A stretch of 33,683 nucleotides of DNA from CAVHXA01 sp963639765 (GCA_963639765.1 CAVHXA010000019.1:1-33683), one strand, 5' to 3'; numbered from the stretch's first letter, positions 1-8,225 are shown. Program-made: numbers and translations. The notes: generated by a model from the letters alone, not told the origin.

Positions 1-2
1 AG

Positions 3-161
3 ATTCAAAATGAGCTGAATAAAGATGCGTCCAGCAAGAGCCATTTCAAGGTTGGACTTATTCTGTACGATAGCGATGACAAGGACACCCGTGAAAATGT
101 CATTACAGACTTCAAGGACAACTTCAAGGTCGATATGCTCATCGTCTACAACATGCTGCTT
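3..161 (+). pseudogene. Fragment of type I restriction enzyme subunit R (HsdR)
   Basis: The reading frame is open from base 3, with no start inside the window. It encodes a stretch that reads KVGLILYDSDDKDT, then a D-F-K-D-N-F-K segment and VDMLIVYNMLL. This matches the late helicase-domain region of HsdR proteins, where the family normally continues with TGFDAPRLK. Here the match stops after MLL (about base 161) and the frame continues as integrase sequence. HsdR is the ATP-dependent translocase and nuclease subunit of type I restriction-modification. Only about 53 residues of a protein of roughly 1000 residues are present, so this piece cannot be functional alone. The recognition is from family memory, without a database search. 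The left window edge hides whether more HsdR lies upstream. Confidence 0.7.
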
Positions 162-512
162 GCCCGCCTGTGGAAATACATCACGATTCGCACAACAGAA
201 CCTCGAAAATATTATCGCTATATCAACGGGGAGAAAATTGAAAAGGAAATCCATCCGGTTCTTGGTGGGCATCCTAACAATAACCCCAATCTGATTTATA
301 CAATGGACTTTCATGTCACGCCGCATATGCTGCGCCACACCTACATCACAGATTTGATTTATGCCGGCGTTGATCCAAAGACGGTGCAATACCTTGCAGG
401 GCATGAGAACTCCAAAACAACGATGGATATCTACTGCAAATTGAAGTACAATAAGCCAGAGGATCTCCGACCGATAGTAAATGGTGCCTTTGCAGGCGGT
501 CAAAATGCCTGA
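162..512 (+). pseudogene. C-terminal part of a tyrosine recombinase/integrase
   Basis: About 116 residues carry the catalytic end of a phage-type or ICE-type tyrosine recombinase. Visible motifs are VTPHMLRHTYITDL (the H-x-L-R-H-T box), LAGHENSKTTMDIYCK (the G-H box followed by the nucleophile tyrosine) and a NKPEDLRPIVNGAF tail typical of integrases of Clostridia mobile elements. The N-terminal arm-binding and core-binding domains and the first catalytic arginine are missing. In frame, the sequence upstream is HsdR-like, so the gene is a chimera or remnant. The nearest ATG (135) lies in the HsdR-like part. It may mark the end of an integrated element that lost its body, or an assembly join. 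Stop codon TGA is at 510-512. Confidence 0.8.
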
Positions 513-567
513 ATACACCCCTGATAGGCGGGGCTAGAGGGTGGGATAACTTCCTTTGATAATGCTG

Positions 568-594
568 AAAAGCCTTGAAAAATAAGGACTTTTT
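568..594 (+). terminator. Hairpin with T-run after integrase remnant
   Basis: AAAAGCCTT pairs with AAGGACTTTTT across the loop GAAAAAT, with one bulged base. The 3' arm ends in five T. It lies about 56 bases past the integrase stop, so it is a plausible terminator for that gene. Confidence 0.4.
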
Positions 595-691
595 GAGGCT
601 GAATTTCATGGAGTACGGCCTCAAAGCCGCACGTCGCGCACCTCAGTTCAGCAAGCGCTGATCCGAAGTACAAAAACAGAATATTTATTCA

Positions 692-727
692 AAAAGAGCC
701 CGAAAATGCGTATTTTCGGGCTCTTTT
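692..727. terminator. Strong, likely bidirectional intrinsic terminator
   Basis: A perfect 15-base inverted repeat, AAAAGAGCCCGAAAA (692-706) and TTTTCGGGCTCTTTT (713-727), encloses the six-base loop TGCGTA. The A-run on one side and T-run on the other allow termination in either direction. Confidence 0.8.
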
Positions 728-1014
728 GAATGATCCAAGGAAATCGGACTATTATAGTGCGATGGTTCTACGTAAGTGCAAAAAAGCAAGGCGGAGAATC
801 TATGCCTTGTCCAGAGTGAATGCAATTTATTACTTTTTGTCATGTCAATTCGGCGCCACACGTATGGAAAAGCAGTTTTTCAAGGTTAGGCTAAAACTCC
901 GTGCTTAGGACCGTTATTTATGCAGTCTCCGTGGTCGGCCTGCCGGCCACAGATGCGCCACTTAACGGCCGTCCTATCGGTGGAAGCAGCGGTCTTCACA
1001 GATTGCAAAATACA

Positions 1015-1782
1015 TCATGATTCACTATCATGCGCATATGGAAGACCTTGACGATAACGATCCATGTTATGTCTAAAGAGATCTGCAATCGTAGGAGGGG
1101 TATAAGTGATGGCATTTGCACCGGCTTGAATTGTCTGCCGAATAGTTTCATCTGTCGGACCGCCTGTTGCTATTACAGGAATATCCGGAAACTCTGCCTT
1201 AATCCTTGAAACAATCTGCGGTGTTTTATCTGCAGCTGCAACATTAAGAATTGTGGCACCGTCGTGGATTCGCTTTGCAATATCGGTTCCTTCCCAGGCA
1301 ATAGTAACAATTACAGGAATATCTATTGTACGTTTGATGCGTCGTATTACTGTACCTTCAATAGGAGCGTTTACAACAACACCCATAGCTCCCTGCATTT
1401 CTGCATATGCCGCCAGAATAACTACTCGCTTTCCGGTAGTAAGACCACCTCCAACACCGGCAAATACAGGAATATCAGAAGCCATTAACAAAGCCTCAGT
1501 GATTGCAGGTTGGGGTGTAAATGGATAAACAGCAATCACAGCATCAGCGTTAATGTTTTTAATGATTGCTAAATCCGTAGAAAAAACAAGCGATTTTATT
1601 TTTTTCCCAAAAACCATAATGCCGCTGCATTCCTCAATAGATTCCGGAACACGAAGAGATGACTGTCGCAAAACGCCATTCACGGCAGTTGGCATTTTTG
1701 AGGAGATGCGAACACTTTGCAGTGGATCGTCAGAATTGTTCGAGGAATGCCCCGGTTGAACCGAGTAAAAATGCTTAGACAT
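1015..1782 (-). CDS. TIM-barrel family protein of unknown function
   Basis: A 255-residue soluble protein. Its fold-like pattern is that of a phosphate-binding TIM barrel related to ThiG, indole-glycerol-phosphate synthase and IMP-dehydrogenase-type barrels. It has alternating strands and helices, a glycine-rich VFAGVGGGLTTGKR loop (mid protein), VVVNAP, ATILNVAAADKTP and a C-terminal IATGGPTDETI followed by AGANAITYTPP, which looks like the phosphate-gripping loops of strands 7 and 8. A proline- and serine-rich N-terminal stretch of about 30 residues precedes the conserved body (NGVLRQSSLRVPES). Homologues in Firmicutes are, as I recall, usually labelled only hydrolase; no reaction can be assigned here. 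The ATG at 1782 has an AGGAGG site about 6 bases upstream. It is monocistronic: glnS upstream ends in its own terminator. Confidence 0.75.
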   Translation of the reverse strand: MSKHFYSVQPGHSSNNSDDPLQSVRISSKMPTAVNGVLRQSSLRVPESIEECSGIMVFGKKIKSLVFSTDLAIIKNINADAVIAVYPFTPQPAITEALLMASDIPVFAGVGGGLTTGKRVVILAAYAEMQGAMGVVVNAPIEGTVIRRIKRTIDIPVIVTIAWEGTDIAKRIHDGATILNVAAADKTPQIVSRIKAEFPDIPVIATGGPTDETIRQTIQAGANAITYTPPTIADLFRHNMDRYRQGLPYAHDSES

Positions 1783-1903
1783 ATAATACCTCCTGCGTGA
1801 ATACGAAAAACAGTAAGCTGGAGATGAAAGGACTTTTACTATACTGTAGTTAGTATATCAGTTTATCGAACACAAATGGAAACAAATTGTGAATTTTTGT
1901 TGC

Positions 1904-1952
1904 AAAAAGCTGCCCCAATGCCTGACCGAAAAGAAGCAGACTATGGAGCAGC
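1904..1952 (-). terminator. Intrinsic terminator of the mutY-glnS unit
   Basis: Read on the minus strand, TGGAGCAGC-type arms (1944-1952 and 1909-1917, one mismatch) enclose a loop and are followed by TTTTT (1908-1904). It lies about 30 bases beyond the glnS stop and separates glnS from the TIM-barrel gene. Confidence 0.55.
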
Positions 1953-1981
1953 ATTCAAACAAAAGCATTAACGGCGATTGA

Positions 1982-3715
1982 TTAGGATTTGTAGCTGTCT
2001 TTCAGACTTACGGAACGATTAAAGACGAGCGCGCCGGGTTTGGAATCCTTAATGTCGAGAGCAAAGTAACCTTGACGTAGAAACTGAAATCGTGGGATCG
2101 GATTTTGCGGCGTATCAGAGCCGTCAATATCTTTTTGCCTTTCAATGTAGGATTCAAGGGCTTTTTCCATACAGGCTTCGACACGCGAACCCGTCAGAAC
2201 TTCCAAAGAGTTTGGATTTATACAATCAAGAAAGTTTTTGTCTCCACCATCCGGATCTGGATCAGAGAACAGAAAGTTATACAGACGGATTTCAGCAGGA
2301 ATACTTGCTTTTTCATCAACCCAGTGGATGGTAGCTCCTTTAATTTTTCTACCGTCTGCAGGATTTCCACCGCGGGAATTCGGGTCATATTCGGCCAGAA
2401 CCTCCGTTATATTTCCTTGTTCATCCTCAACAAAGCCCGTACAGGTGATAAGATATGCTCCTTTAAGGCGGCATTCCAAACCATTCGGATACAAGCGTTT
2501 ATATTTTGGCGCAGGTACCTTCATAAAATCTTCGTCTTCTATGAGAAGATGTCGTGAAAATACTACGTCACGTGTTCCAAAGCATTCATCGAGCGGGTTA
2601 TTTTCAACAGGAACAGTTTCCGATTGTCCTTCCGGGTAGTTGGTGATAGTCAGTCGAATGGGACGAAGGACAGCCATAACACGGCTAGCAGTTTCGTTCA
2701 GGTTCTCTCGCAGACAATGCTCCAAAAAAGAATAATCTACAATGCTGTTAACTTTTGAAACGCCAATACGATCACAGAAATTCCGAATCGAATCAGGCGT
2801 GTAACCACGACGGCGAAGGCCGCACAGCGTTGGCATTCTAGGGTCATCCCAGCCAGAAACATATCCTTCCTGTACCAGCTGGCGCAACTTGCGCTTGGAC
2901 ATAACTGTGTAGTTAATGCCTAACCTGGCAAATTCAATTTGACGTGGCTTTCGGAAAGGAAGCGAGATATTATTTACTACCCAATCATAAAGTGGCCGAT
3001 GTTCCTCATATTCCAGGGAACATAGCGAATGGGTGATTCCCTCAAGGGCATCTTGGATAGGATGTGCAAAATCATACATCGGGAATATACACCATTTAGT
3101 ACCCTGACGATGATGTTCAATATAACGGATTCGATATAAAACAGGGTCTCGAAGGTTAAAATTGCCGGAAGAAAGATCGATTTTTGCTCTGAGCGTATAC
3201 TTACCCTCTGGAAATTCACCATTTTTCATTCGTTCAAAAAGATCAAGGCTTTCTTCAATGGGACGATCTCGATAAGGGCTGATAGCCGGTCTTCCGATGT
3301 CTCCTCGATATTCTCGAAATTGCTCAGGAGTCAGTTCACAAACATAGGCTAAACCTTTTTGAATCAGCTCTCTGGCATATTCATAGGTTTGCTGAAAATA
3401 ATCTGATCCATAAAAAAACCGATCACCCCAGTTAAAACCTAACCAGCGAATATCCTCCTGAATTGCATCAACATATTCGGTGTCTTCTTTGGCCGGGTTG
3501 GTATCGTCCATGCGAAGGTTGCATAGTCCGTCATATTTTTCTGCAGATCCAAAATCAATGCAAAGCGCCTTACAATGTCCAATATGCAGATAGCCGTTTG
3601 GCTCAGGAGGAAAGCGCGTATGAATCTGCAGACCCTCACACCGTCCGCCCGGTGCCAGATCTTCTTCGATAAAGGTTTGAATAAAGTTTTTTGGTGCTTC
3701 GGATTTTGTGTCCAT
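1982..3715 (-). CDS. glnS: Glutamine--tRNA ligase
   Basis: A class I aminoacyl-tRNA synthetase of 577 residues, the usual size of bacterial GlnRS (about 550-580). It charges tRNA-Gln with glutamine using ATP in the cytoplasm. Visible signatures are FPPEPNGYLHIGH with the HIGH motif at residues 44-47, RMDDTNPAKE in the Rossmann domain, and VMSKRKL as the KMSKS loop. The all-beta anticodon-binding half contains the stretch RLKGAYLITCTGFVEDEQGN and the C-terminal RFQFLRQGYFALD. The ATG at 3715 has GGAAGGG nine bases upstream. It lies 53 bases downstream of mutY on the same strand and is probably cotranscribed. Many Firmicutes lack GlnRS and use GltX plus GatCAB; its presence fits Clostridia lineages that acquired GlnRS. 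Confidence 0.97.
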   Translation of the reverse strand: MDTKSEAPKNFIQTFIEEDLAPGGRCEGLQIHTRFPPEPNGYLHIGHCKALCIDFGSAEKYDGLCNLRMDDTNPAKEDTEYVDAIQEDIRWLGFNWGDRFFYGSDYFQQTYEYARELIQKGLAYVCELTPEQFREYRGDIGRPAISPYRDRPIEESLDLFERMKNGEFPEGKYTLRAKIDLSSGNFNLRDPVLYRIRYIEHHRQGTKWCIFPMYDFAHPIQDALEGITHSLCSLEYEEHRPLYDWVVNNISLPFRKPRQIEFARLGINYTVMSKRKLRQLVQEGYVSGWDDPRMPTLCGLRRRGYTPDSIRNFCDRIGVSKVNSIVDYSFLEHCLRENLNETASRVMAVLRPIRLTITNYPEGQSETVPVENNPLDECFGTRDVVFSRHLLIEDEDFMKVPAPKYKRLYPNGLECRLKGAYLITCTGFVEDEQGNITEVLAEYDPNSRGGNPADGRKIKGATIHWVDEKASIPAEIRLYNFLFSDPDPDGGDKNFLDCINPNSLEVLTGSRVEACMEKALESYIERQKDIDGSDTPQNPIPRFQFLRQGYFALDIKDSKPGALVFNRSVSLKDSYKS

Positions 3716-3768
3716 GACAATCGTCCCTTCCAGCGGAAAATTACTTGCTTTCTAGACAACGTTACCAA

Positions 3769-4839
3769 TTATAAAGGACCGAGAGAAAATACGCAACCTT
3801 CATTTTCGAGTTCGGCAACAAACACACGAAAGGCAGTCGGCAGAGGATGTTCTCTGGGAGCAGCCCATTCAAATCCTGTAATTACGTTGCCGCAGTCAAT
3901 ATAATAAGCTGTCATATTCCATTGTATATGGGTGAAAATATGTTTTTTGCAGATCTGTCTTCTCAAAAATTCCGGCGCAAGGCCCAGGGATGAAGCATAA
4001 TCCAAAGCGTACTGCGGAGTAAAAGCCCCCTGTACATTAGGAAGTTCCCACTGCCCTGCAAGAAGTCCTTTTTCTGGGCGACGAAGAAAGGCCAGCTTTC
4101 CATGATGCAAAAACAGGAAAACGGTTATTTCGTCAACACGTCTGGGCTTTTTTTGTGTTTTGACAGGAATCTTTGTCCACAATCCCGTTTTTTGGGCAAC
4201 ACAAAGCTCGTTCAGTGGACAAAGCAAACAATCCGGAGCACCGTTCGGCAGACAGACAATAGCCCCCAGATCCATCAGAGCTTGTGTAAAATCACCGCAG
4301 TACCCGTCAGGATAAATTCGAGCCAAAGCTTCATAAACAGCCTTTTTTGTTGATGATCGGTCGATCGGCTGTTGATATGCACAAAGACGTGTGATAACGC
4401 GCAGTACATTCGTGTCTACGGCCGGTGTTGGAAGGCCAAAACAGATCGAGCAAATCGCTCCGGCTGTATAAGGCCCAATACCGGGCAGTCGAATCCATTC
4501 CTCGGGTGTTCTTGGAAAGCATCCATCATATTTATTAACAATAATTTCTGCTGCCTTTTGAAGATTTCTCACACGCGTATAATAACCAAGGCCTTCCCAG
4601 ATCCACAGCAAAAGCTGTTCATGTGCAGAAGCTAGGTNNNNNNNNNNGTCATACACAGAAGGCAGTACAGAAATAAAACGCTCATAAAATGACTTTACGG
4701 TTTCTGCACGAGTTTGTTGGAGCATAATTTCTGACAACCAGACATGGTAAGGGTCTCGGGTTTTTCGCCAGGGAAGATCCCGGGCATTTGATGCATACCA
4801 GCTGACAAGAAGCGGAGCAATTTGAGAGGGAAGATGCAT
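3769..4839 (-). CDS. mutY: A/G-specific adenine DNA glycosylase (assembly gap inside)
   Basis: Removes adenine mispaired with 8-oxoguanine in base-excision repair. The 356-residue frame shows the family order: NARDLPWRKTRDPYHVWLSE with the catalytic Glu and the MLQQTR motif, WEGLGYYTRVRNL, the helix-hairpin-helix LPGIGPYTAGAI, the catalytic Asp in VDTNVLRV, and an iron-sulphur cluster Cys set CLPNGAPDCLLCPLNELC (C-x7-C-x2-C-x5-C). A NUDIX-like C-terminal domain for 8-oxoG recognition follows (LFLHHGKLAFLRRPEKGLLAGQWELP). Ten N at 4638-4647 interrupt codons after SVYD; the frame is kept on both sides. ATG at 4839 with GGAG eight bases upstream. glnS follows on the same strand. Confidence 0.96.
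   Translation of the reverse strand: MHLPSQIAPLLVSWYASNARDLPWRKTRDPYHVWLSEIMLQQTRAETVKSFYERFISVLPSVYDXXXXLASAHEQLLLWIWEGLGYYTRVRNLQKAAEIIVNKYDGCFPRTPEEWIRLPGIGPYTAGAICSICFGLPTPAVDTNVLRVITRLCAYQQPIDRSSTKKAVYEALARIYPDGYCGDFTQALMDLGAIVCLPNGAPDCLLCPLNELCVAQKTGLWTKIPVKTQKKPRRVDEITVFLFLHHGKLAFLRRPEKGLLAGQWELPNVQGAFTPQYALDYASSLGLAPEFLRRQICKKHIFTHIQWNMTAYYIDCGNVITGFEWAAPREHPLPTAFRVFVAELENEGCVFSLGPL
4638..4647. other. Assembly gap of ten N inside mutY
   Basis: Ten consecutive N, a standard scaffold placeholder. On the coding strand the left contig ends in GAC and the right contig begins with AC then CTAGCT. Merging the shared AC gives the codons GAC-CTA-GCT, which produce exactly the spacing expected in MutY (P-S-V-Y-D-L-A). 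The true gap is therefore probably zero, with a two-base or larger overlap. Confidence 0.9.
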
Positions 4840-4906
4840 ATCTTATTCTCCATTTTATACGTACACAGAAAACTGCTGAATTTTCAATATAAATTCGTTT
4901 ATTAAA

Positions 4907-5066
4907 GGCAGCACCAGACAAATTGCGTCTGCTGTGCTTTGCGATTTTTTCTCGCCGGCTTATATTCGACAAACCTTGCCATACTCAGAGCATGGCTGTG
5001 GCTTTCTTCCTCGATTCGATAGGAAATCTCCTGCAAATCACGCTTGCCAAATTTTGCGTTGTTATC
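4907..5066. repeat. MITE-like repeat, copy A (degenerate)
   Basis: About 160 bases starting GGCAGCACCAGACAAATTGCG and ending CTTGCCAAATTTTGCGTTG with TTATC. The ends match the family seen at 6548 and 19915, with several substitutions. TAAA occurs directly before (4903-4906) and directly after (5067-5070), consistent with a 4-bp target duplication. It lies between the divergent mutY and kinase-fusion genes and carries no gene. Confidence 0.65.
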
Positions 5067-5099
5067 TAAAAACACTCCTGCGATTTATAGATATTATGA

Positions 5100-5128
5100 T
5101 TGACGTAATAGGAATATATAATTATACT
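5100..5128 (+). promoter_or_regulatory. Sigma-A-type promoter for the membrane/kinase fusion gene
   Basis: TTGACG at 5100-5105, a 17-base spacer and TATACT at 5123-5128: five of six and five of six to consensus. Predicted transcription start is near 5135, just beyond the first in-frame ATG at 5133, which argues that the true start codon lies further down (TTG 5181). Confidence 0.75.
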
Positions 5129-5180
5129 GAGCTTGATAGCAGATTTGCATCATTTACATAAGTATAGGGGATGTACAAAA

Positions 5181-6548
5181 TTGAAAAATTTCGGAATGAA
5201 CTTCTGGCTGCGATGGACTAAACGGTTATCTGTCTATCTAACAGGTCTGTTCATTATGGCTATTGGCGTAGTATTCTCAGTAAAGTCTGCATTGGGCGTC
5301 AGCCCGGTGACCTGTCTAGCTAACGTAATTTATCAAATGCTCGGGGTGGATTTAGGCATCAATTGGCTTAACCTGGGAGCATGTACTACTGCGACTTATT
5401 GTTTATATATCCTGGTCGAAATGGTGATTCTTCGCCGAGATTTTAAAGCGAAAATATTATTGCAGGTTTTGGCGTCTGCACTCTTTGGGCTGATGGTGAA
5501 TTTGGCTTCGGCGTTATTTTCTTTTTTACCCGCGCCACATGGATATCCAATGCGCATGGCATTTTTGCTATGCTCAATCCCTTTGGTTGCTTTTGGCGTT
5601 ATGCTCTATCTTGCACCAAATATTCTGCCAACTCCGGGCGAAGGGCTGTCTCTTGCTGTGTCTCGAAAAACCGGAAAATCGGTTGCCACCTGCAAGGTTA
5701 TTGTTGACTCTTGCCTAGTCGGTATATCGACGGCAGTCTCGCTTGCTTATTTCCGTGGATTTGTTGGCGTTCGTGAGGGAACGATTTTATCTGCTCTGCT
5801 TGTCGGGTTTACTATGAAGCGCTTTATGCGCGTATGCAATGAACCGCTTTTGAACTTTGTCGAACGTCAAACCAAACTTGAGCGTGCGATTTCTTCTATA
5901 CCGCTTGATAATGCTGGAAAGCCAAAAATCAATATTACAATCAGCAGAGAATATGGATCCGGCGGTTATGAAATCGGGCAGAAATTAGCGGCATCCCTTG
6001 GAATTACATTTTATGATAAGCAACTCGAGCCAATAGAAGCAAGCAAAAGCGGTTTATCGCTGGAGTTTGTTCAGGCTCATGAACAAAGAATGACGAGAAA
6101 TCTGTTCTATGACTTTATTACTGCAGGCTATGCAATGTATAATCAGGATCTCCCGCCAATGGAAAAACTCTTTGCTGCACAAACAAACATTTTGCGTCAA
6201 ATTGCCGCTTCAGATGAATCCTGTGTAATCATGGGGCGATGTGCTGATTATATTCTTTATGGATATCCAAACACCTTTCGAGTTTTTATTCATGCACCGA
6301 CAGATTATCGGATAAAACATCTTATACGAACACAAAATGTTTCCGAAGGACAGGCCAGAGCTGATCTCGAACGCACAGATCTTGGCCGTTCCAGACACTA
6401 TTTCCAATTTTCCGGACGAGAATGGGGAAACACGAAGTATTATAATCTTGCGGTGGACAGTTCAGAGCTTGGCATTGATGGCAGCGTAAAGTTGATAAAT
6501 GAGGCTATACGTCTTTGGTGTCAAGCAAGAGGGCAGGAAATATTTTAG
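5181..6548 (+). CDS. YczE-like membrane protein fused to cytidylate-kinase-like domain
   Basis: Two parts in one 455-residue chain. Residues about 1-215 are a multi-helix membrane domain (five or so segments such as LTGLFIMAIGVVFSVKSALG and the conserved PTPGEGLSLAVSRKTGKS) typical of YczE/YitT-like (DUF6198-type) proteins. From about residue 250 follows a Cytidylate_kin2-like domain beginning INITISREYGSGGYEIGQKL, then SCVIMGRCADYIL, VFIHAP and a lid-like RTDLGRSRHYFQFSG. The P-loop equivalent GSGGYEIG lacks the canonical Gly-Lys-Ser/Thr, as is usual in this subfamily. The substrate is unknown; CMP is not established. I chose TTG 5181 because AGGGG ends 10 bases upstream and the promoter would start RNA near 5135; ATG 5196 is the alternative. 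The stop TAG touches repeat copy B. Confidence 0.85.
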   Translation: MKNFGMNFWLRWTKRLSVYLTGLFIMAIGVVFSVKSALGVSPVTCLANVIYQMLGVDLGINWLNLGACTTATYCLYILVEMVILRRDFKAKILLQVLASALFGLMVNLASALFSFLPAPHGYPMRMAFLLCSIPLVAFGVMLYLAPNILPTPGEGLSLAVSRKTGKSVATCKVIVDSCLVGISTAVSLAYFRGFVGVREGTILSALLVGFTMKRFMRVCNEPLLNFVERQTKLERAISSIPLDNAGKPKINITISREYGSGGYEIGQKLAASLGITFYDKQLEPIEASKSGLSLEFVQAHEQRMTRNLFYDFITAGYAMYNQDLPPMEKLFAAQTNILRQIAASDESCVIMGRCADYILYGYPNTFRVFIHAPTDYRIKHLIRTQNVSEGQARADLERTDLGRSRHYFQFSGREWGNTKYYNLAVDSSELGIDGSVKLINEAIRLWCQARGQEIF

Positions 6549-6707
6549 GCAACACCGCACAAATGCGTCTACGGGCTTTGACGGCCTTTATTCGCCACAA
6601 ATTCTCTGCGAAAAACTTGAAATATACAAGGTTCTCAGCGTTTTTTCAACAAATTCGTGACAAAAAATTCTTCGTCAAATCCTCTTGCCAAATTGTGCAG
6701 TGCTGCC
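6548..6707. repeat. MITE-like repeat, copy B
   Basis: 160 bases with clear terminal inverted repeats: left end GGCAACACCGCACAAATGCG, right end (reverse complement) GGCAGCACTGCACAATTTGG. The interior shares AAACTTGAAATATACA-type sequence with copy C. The first base coincides with the last base of the TAG stop of the upstream fusion gene. No clean target duplication is seen. It lies between convergent genes and could act as a transcription barrier. Confidence 0.75.
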
Positions 6708-6752
6708 CAAATTATTGCACAGGTGAACTGAGCGGCGCTGTTTTCATAAACT

Positions 6753-8225
6753 TTACTCAGCTTCCAAAACAGAAATACCGTGAGATATCCTTTTCAGAGA
6801 TTCTTCCTGTCCCAGCAGTGAACAAAGCTCAGATGCTCCGCCAGGTGTTGATGACAGACCAGATACGGCAACACGTACAGGCCAGAGCACAACACCGTTT
6901 TTTACGTTAAGACTTGATGCCAGGATTAAGAGCGCCTGATAGATATTTTCATTAGACCATTCTTCCAACTGCTCAAGCACCGGAAGCGCCGCCTTTAGTG
7001 AGGCAAGAGAGTTTTCTTTGTTTGTTTTCATTTTTTTATGGATATACAGTTCGGGCCCATACTCAGGCAGAGAATTCAGAAAACCAATCATATCAGGTAA
7101 ATCACCCAAAACCTCACAGCGCGATTGCACCAGTGCTGCTACAGCCCTACGGTCAATTTCAGGTTTGGTTAGGGCTTTTTCAAGCCAAGGTTCTGCTAAT
7201 GTAAAAAAAGATTCCGGATCCATTTGCTTAAGATATTCGCCATTGAGCCAACGAAGCTTTGCCATATCGAACACGGCAGGGGACTTTGACAGATTTTTGA
7301 TTTCAAAGGCATCAACCAATTCGCTAAGGCTGAACTTTTCTTGTTCGCCGCCTGGGCTCCAGCCCAGCAAAGCAACATAGTTTAAAATAGCAGGAGTTAC
7401 AAATCCTTGTGCAACCAGATCTTCGTAAGAAGCATCGCCATTGCGCTTCGAGAGTTTGTGCTGAGCATCTTTCATTACAGGAGAACAATGCACATAGACC
7501 GGAATGGGCCAGTCAAAGGCTTGATAGAGTAAATTATACTTTGGCGCAGAAGAAAGATATTCTGTTCCACGAACTACGTGCGTGATTCCCATCAGGTGAT
7601 CATCTACTACGTTAGCAAAATTATATGTTGGAAGACCATCGGATTTAAGCAGAACCTGGTCATCCAGGTCGGCGTTTGGAACGGTAATATCACCAAAAAT
7701 TACATCAGAAAAAGTTGTAGTTCCTTCGCGTGGTATACGCTGACGAATGACCCAGGACTCCCCATTGCATATCCGTACTTTGGCTTCTGAAAGAGTCAAA
7801 TTCCGACATGGATCGTCTGCACGGTTAAACTCTCCCGAATCTTCTTCAGAAATAGCTTTTTTGCAGAAACAATAATATGCGGCACCCTTTTCAACCAAAA
7901 GCTCAGCATATTTTTTATAAATGCTACGACGTTGTGACTGAACATATGGACCAACCGGCCCACCAACATCGGGGCCTTCATCATGGTCTAGGCCACATTC
8001 AGCCAGGGTTTTATATATAACATCCGTGGCACCATGCACCAATCGGTTCTGGTCAGTGTCCTCAATTCGTAAGATAAAGGTGCCGCCCATATGGCGGGAA
8101 ATCAGCCAAGTGTAAAGAGCAGTGCGAAGATTACCCACATGCATGTAGCCGGTAGGACTTGGGGCAAACCTGGTTCTTACCTTACCGGCTGGAATCCGCG
8201 ACTCCATTTCGGAAAAAAAATCCAT
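6753..8225 (-). CDS. gltX: Glutamate--tRNA ligase
   Basis: Class I synthetase of 490 residues, the usual bacterial GluRS size, that charges tRNA-Glu in the cytoplasm. Motifs are RFAPSPTGYMHVGNLRTALY, where HVGN (residues 29-32) replaces HIGH as is common in GluRS, FILRIEDTDQNR, and HKLSKRNGDASY as the KMSKS loop. The C-terminal half is the helical anticodon-binding domain. The Cys-x-Cys near YYCFCKK lies where some GluRS bind zinc, but the second zinc pair is not obvious. ATG at 8225 with AGGAGG eight bases upstream. It is divergent from trpS across 161 bases and convergent with the kinase-fusion gene. Confidence 0.97.
   Translation of the reverse strand: MDFFSEMESRIPAGKVRTRFAPSPTGYMHVGNLRTALYTWLISRHMGGTFILRIEDTDQNRLVHGATDVIYKTLAECGLDHDEGPDVGGPVGPYVQSQRRSIYKKYAELLVEKGAAYYCFCKKAISEEDSGEFNRADDPCRNLTLSEAKVRICNGESWVIRQRIPREGTTTFSDVIFGDITVPNADLDDQVLLKSDGLPTYNFANVVDDHLMGITHVVRGTEYLSSAPKYNLLYQAFDWPIPVYVHCSPVMKDAQHKLSKRNGDASYEDLVAQGFVTPAILNYVALLGWSPGGEQEKFSLSELVDAFEIKNLSKSPAVFDMAKLRWLNGEYLKQMDPESFFTLAEPWLEKALTKPEIDRRAVAALVQSRCEVLGDLPDMIGFLNSLPEYGPELYIHKKMKTNKENSLASLKAALPVLEQLEEWSNENIYQALLILASSLNVKNGVVLWPVRVAVSGLSSTPGGASELCSLLGQEESLKRISHGISVLEAE

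Larger units (their letters stand above)
513..1014. other. Gene-free region after integrase remnant
   Basis: These 502 bases contain no convincing gene. A 60-residue open frame at 726-908 has no recognisable motif and no good ribosome site. The region holds two terminator-like hairpins (568-594 and 692-727) and a GC-rich inverted repeat near 931-950 (GTGGTCGGC/GCCGGCCAC). The position just past a recombinase end would suit an attachment site, but no duplicated core could be found in the window. Confidence 0.5.

Noticed and set aside
726..908. 60-residue open frame after the bidirectional hairpin
   Set aside because: Begins inside the hairpin region, lacks a ribosome site and shows no motif or plausible protein composition.
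6515..6910. 131-residue plus-strand frame overlapping repeat copy B and the gltX end
   Set aside because: It runs through the repeat and antisense to the C-terminus of gltX; composition is not protein-like.
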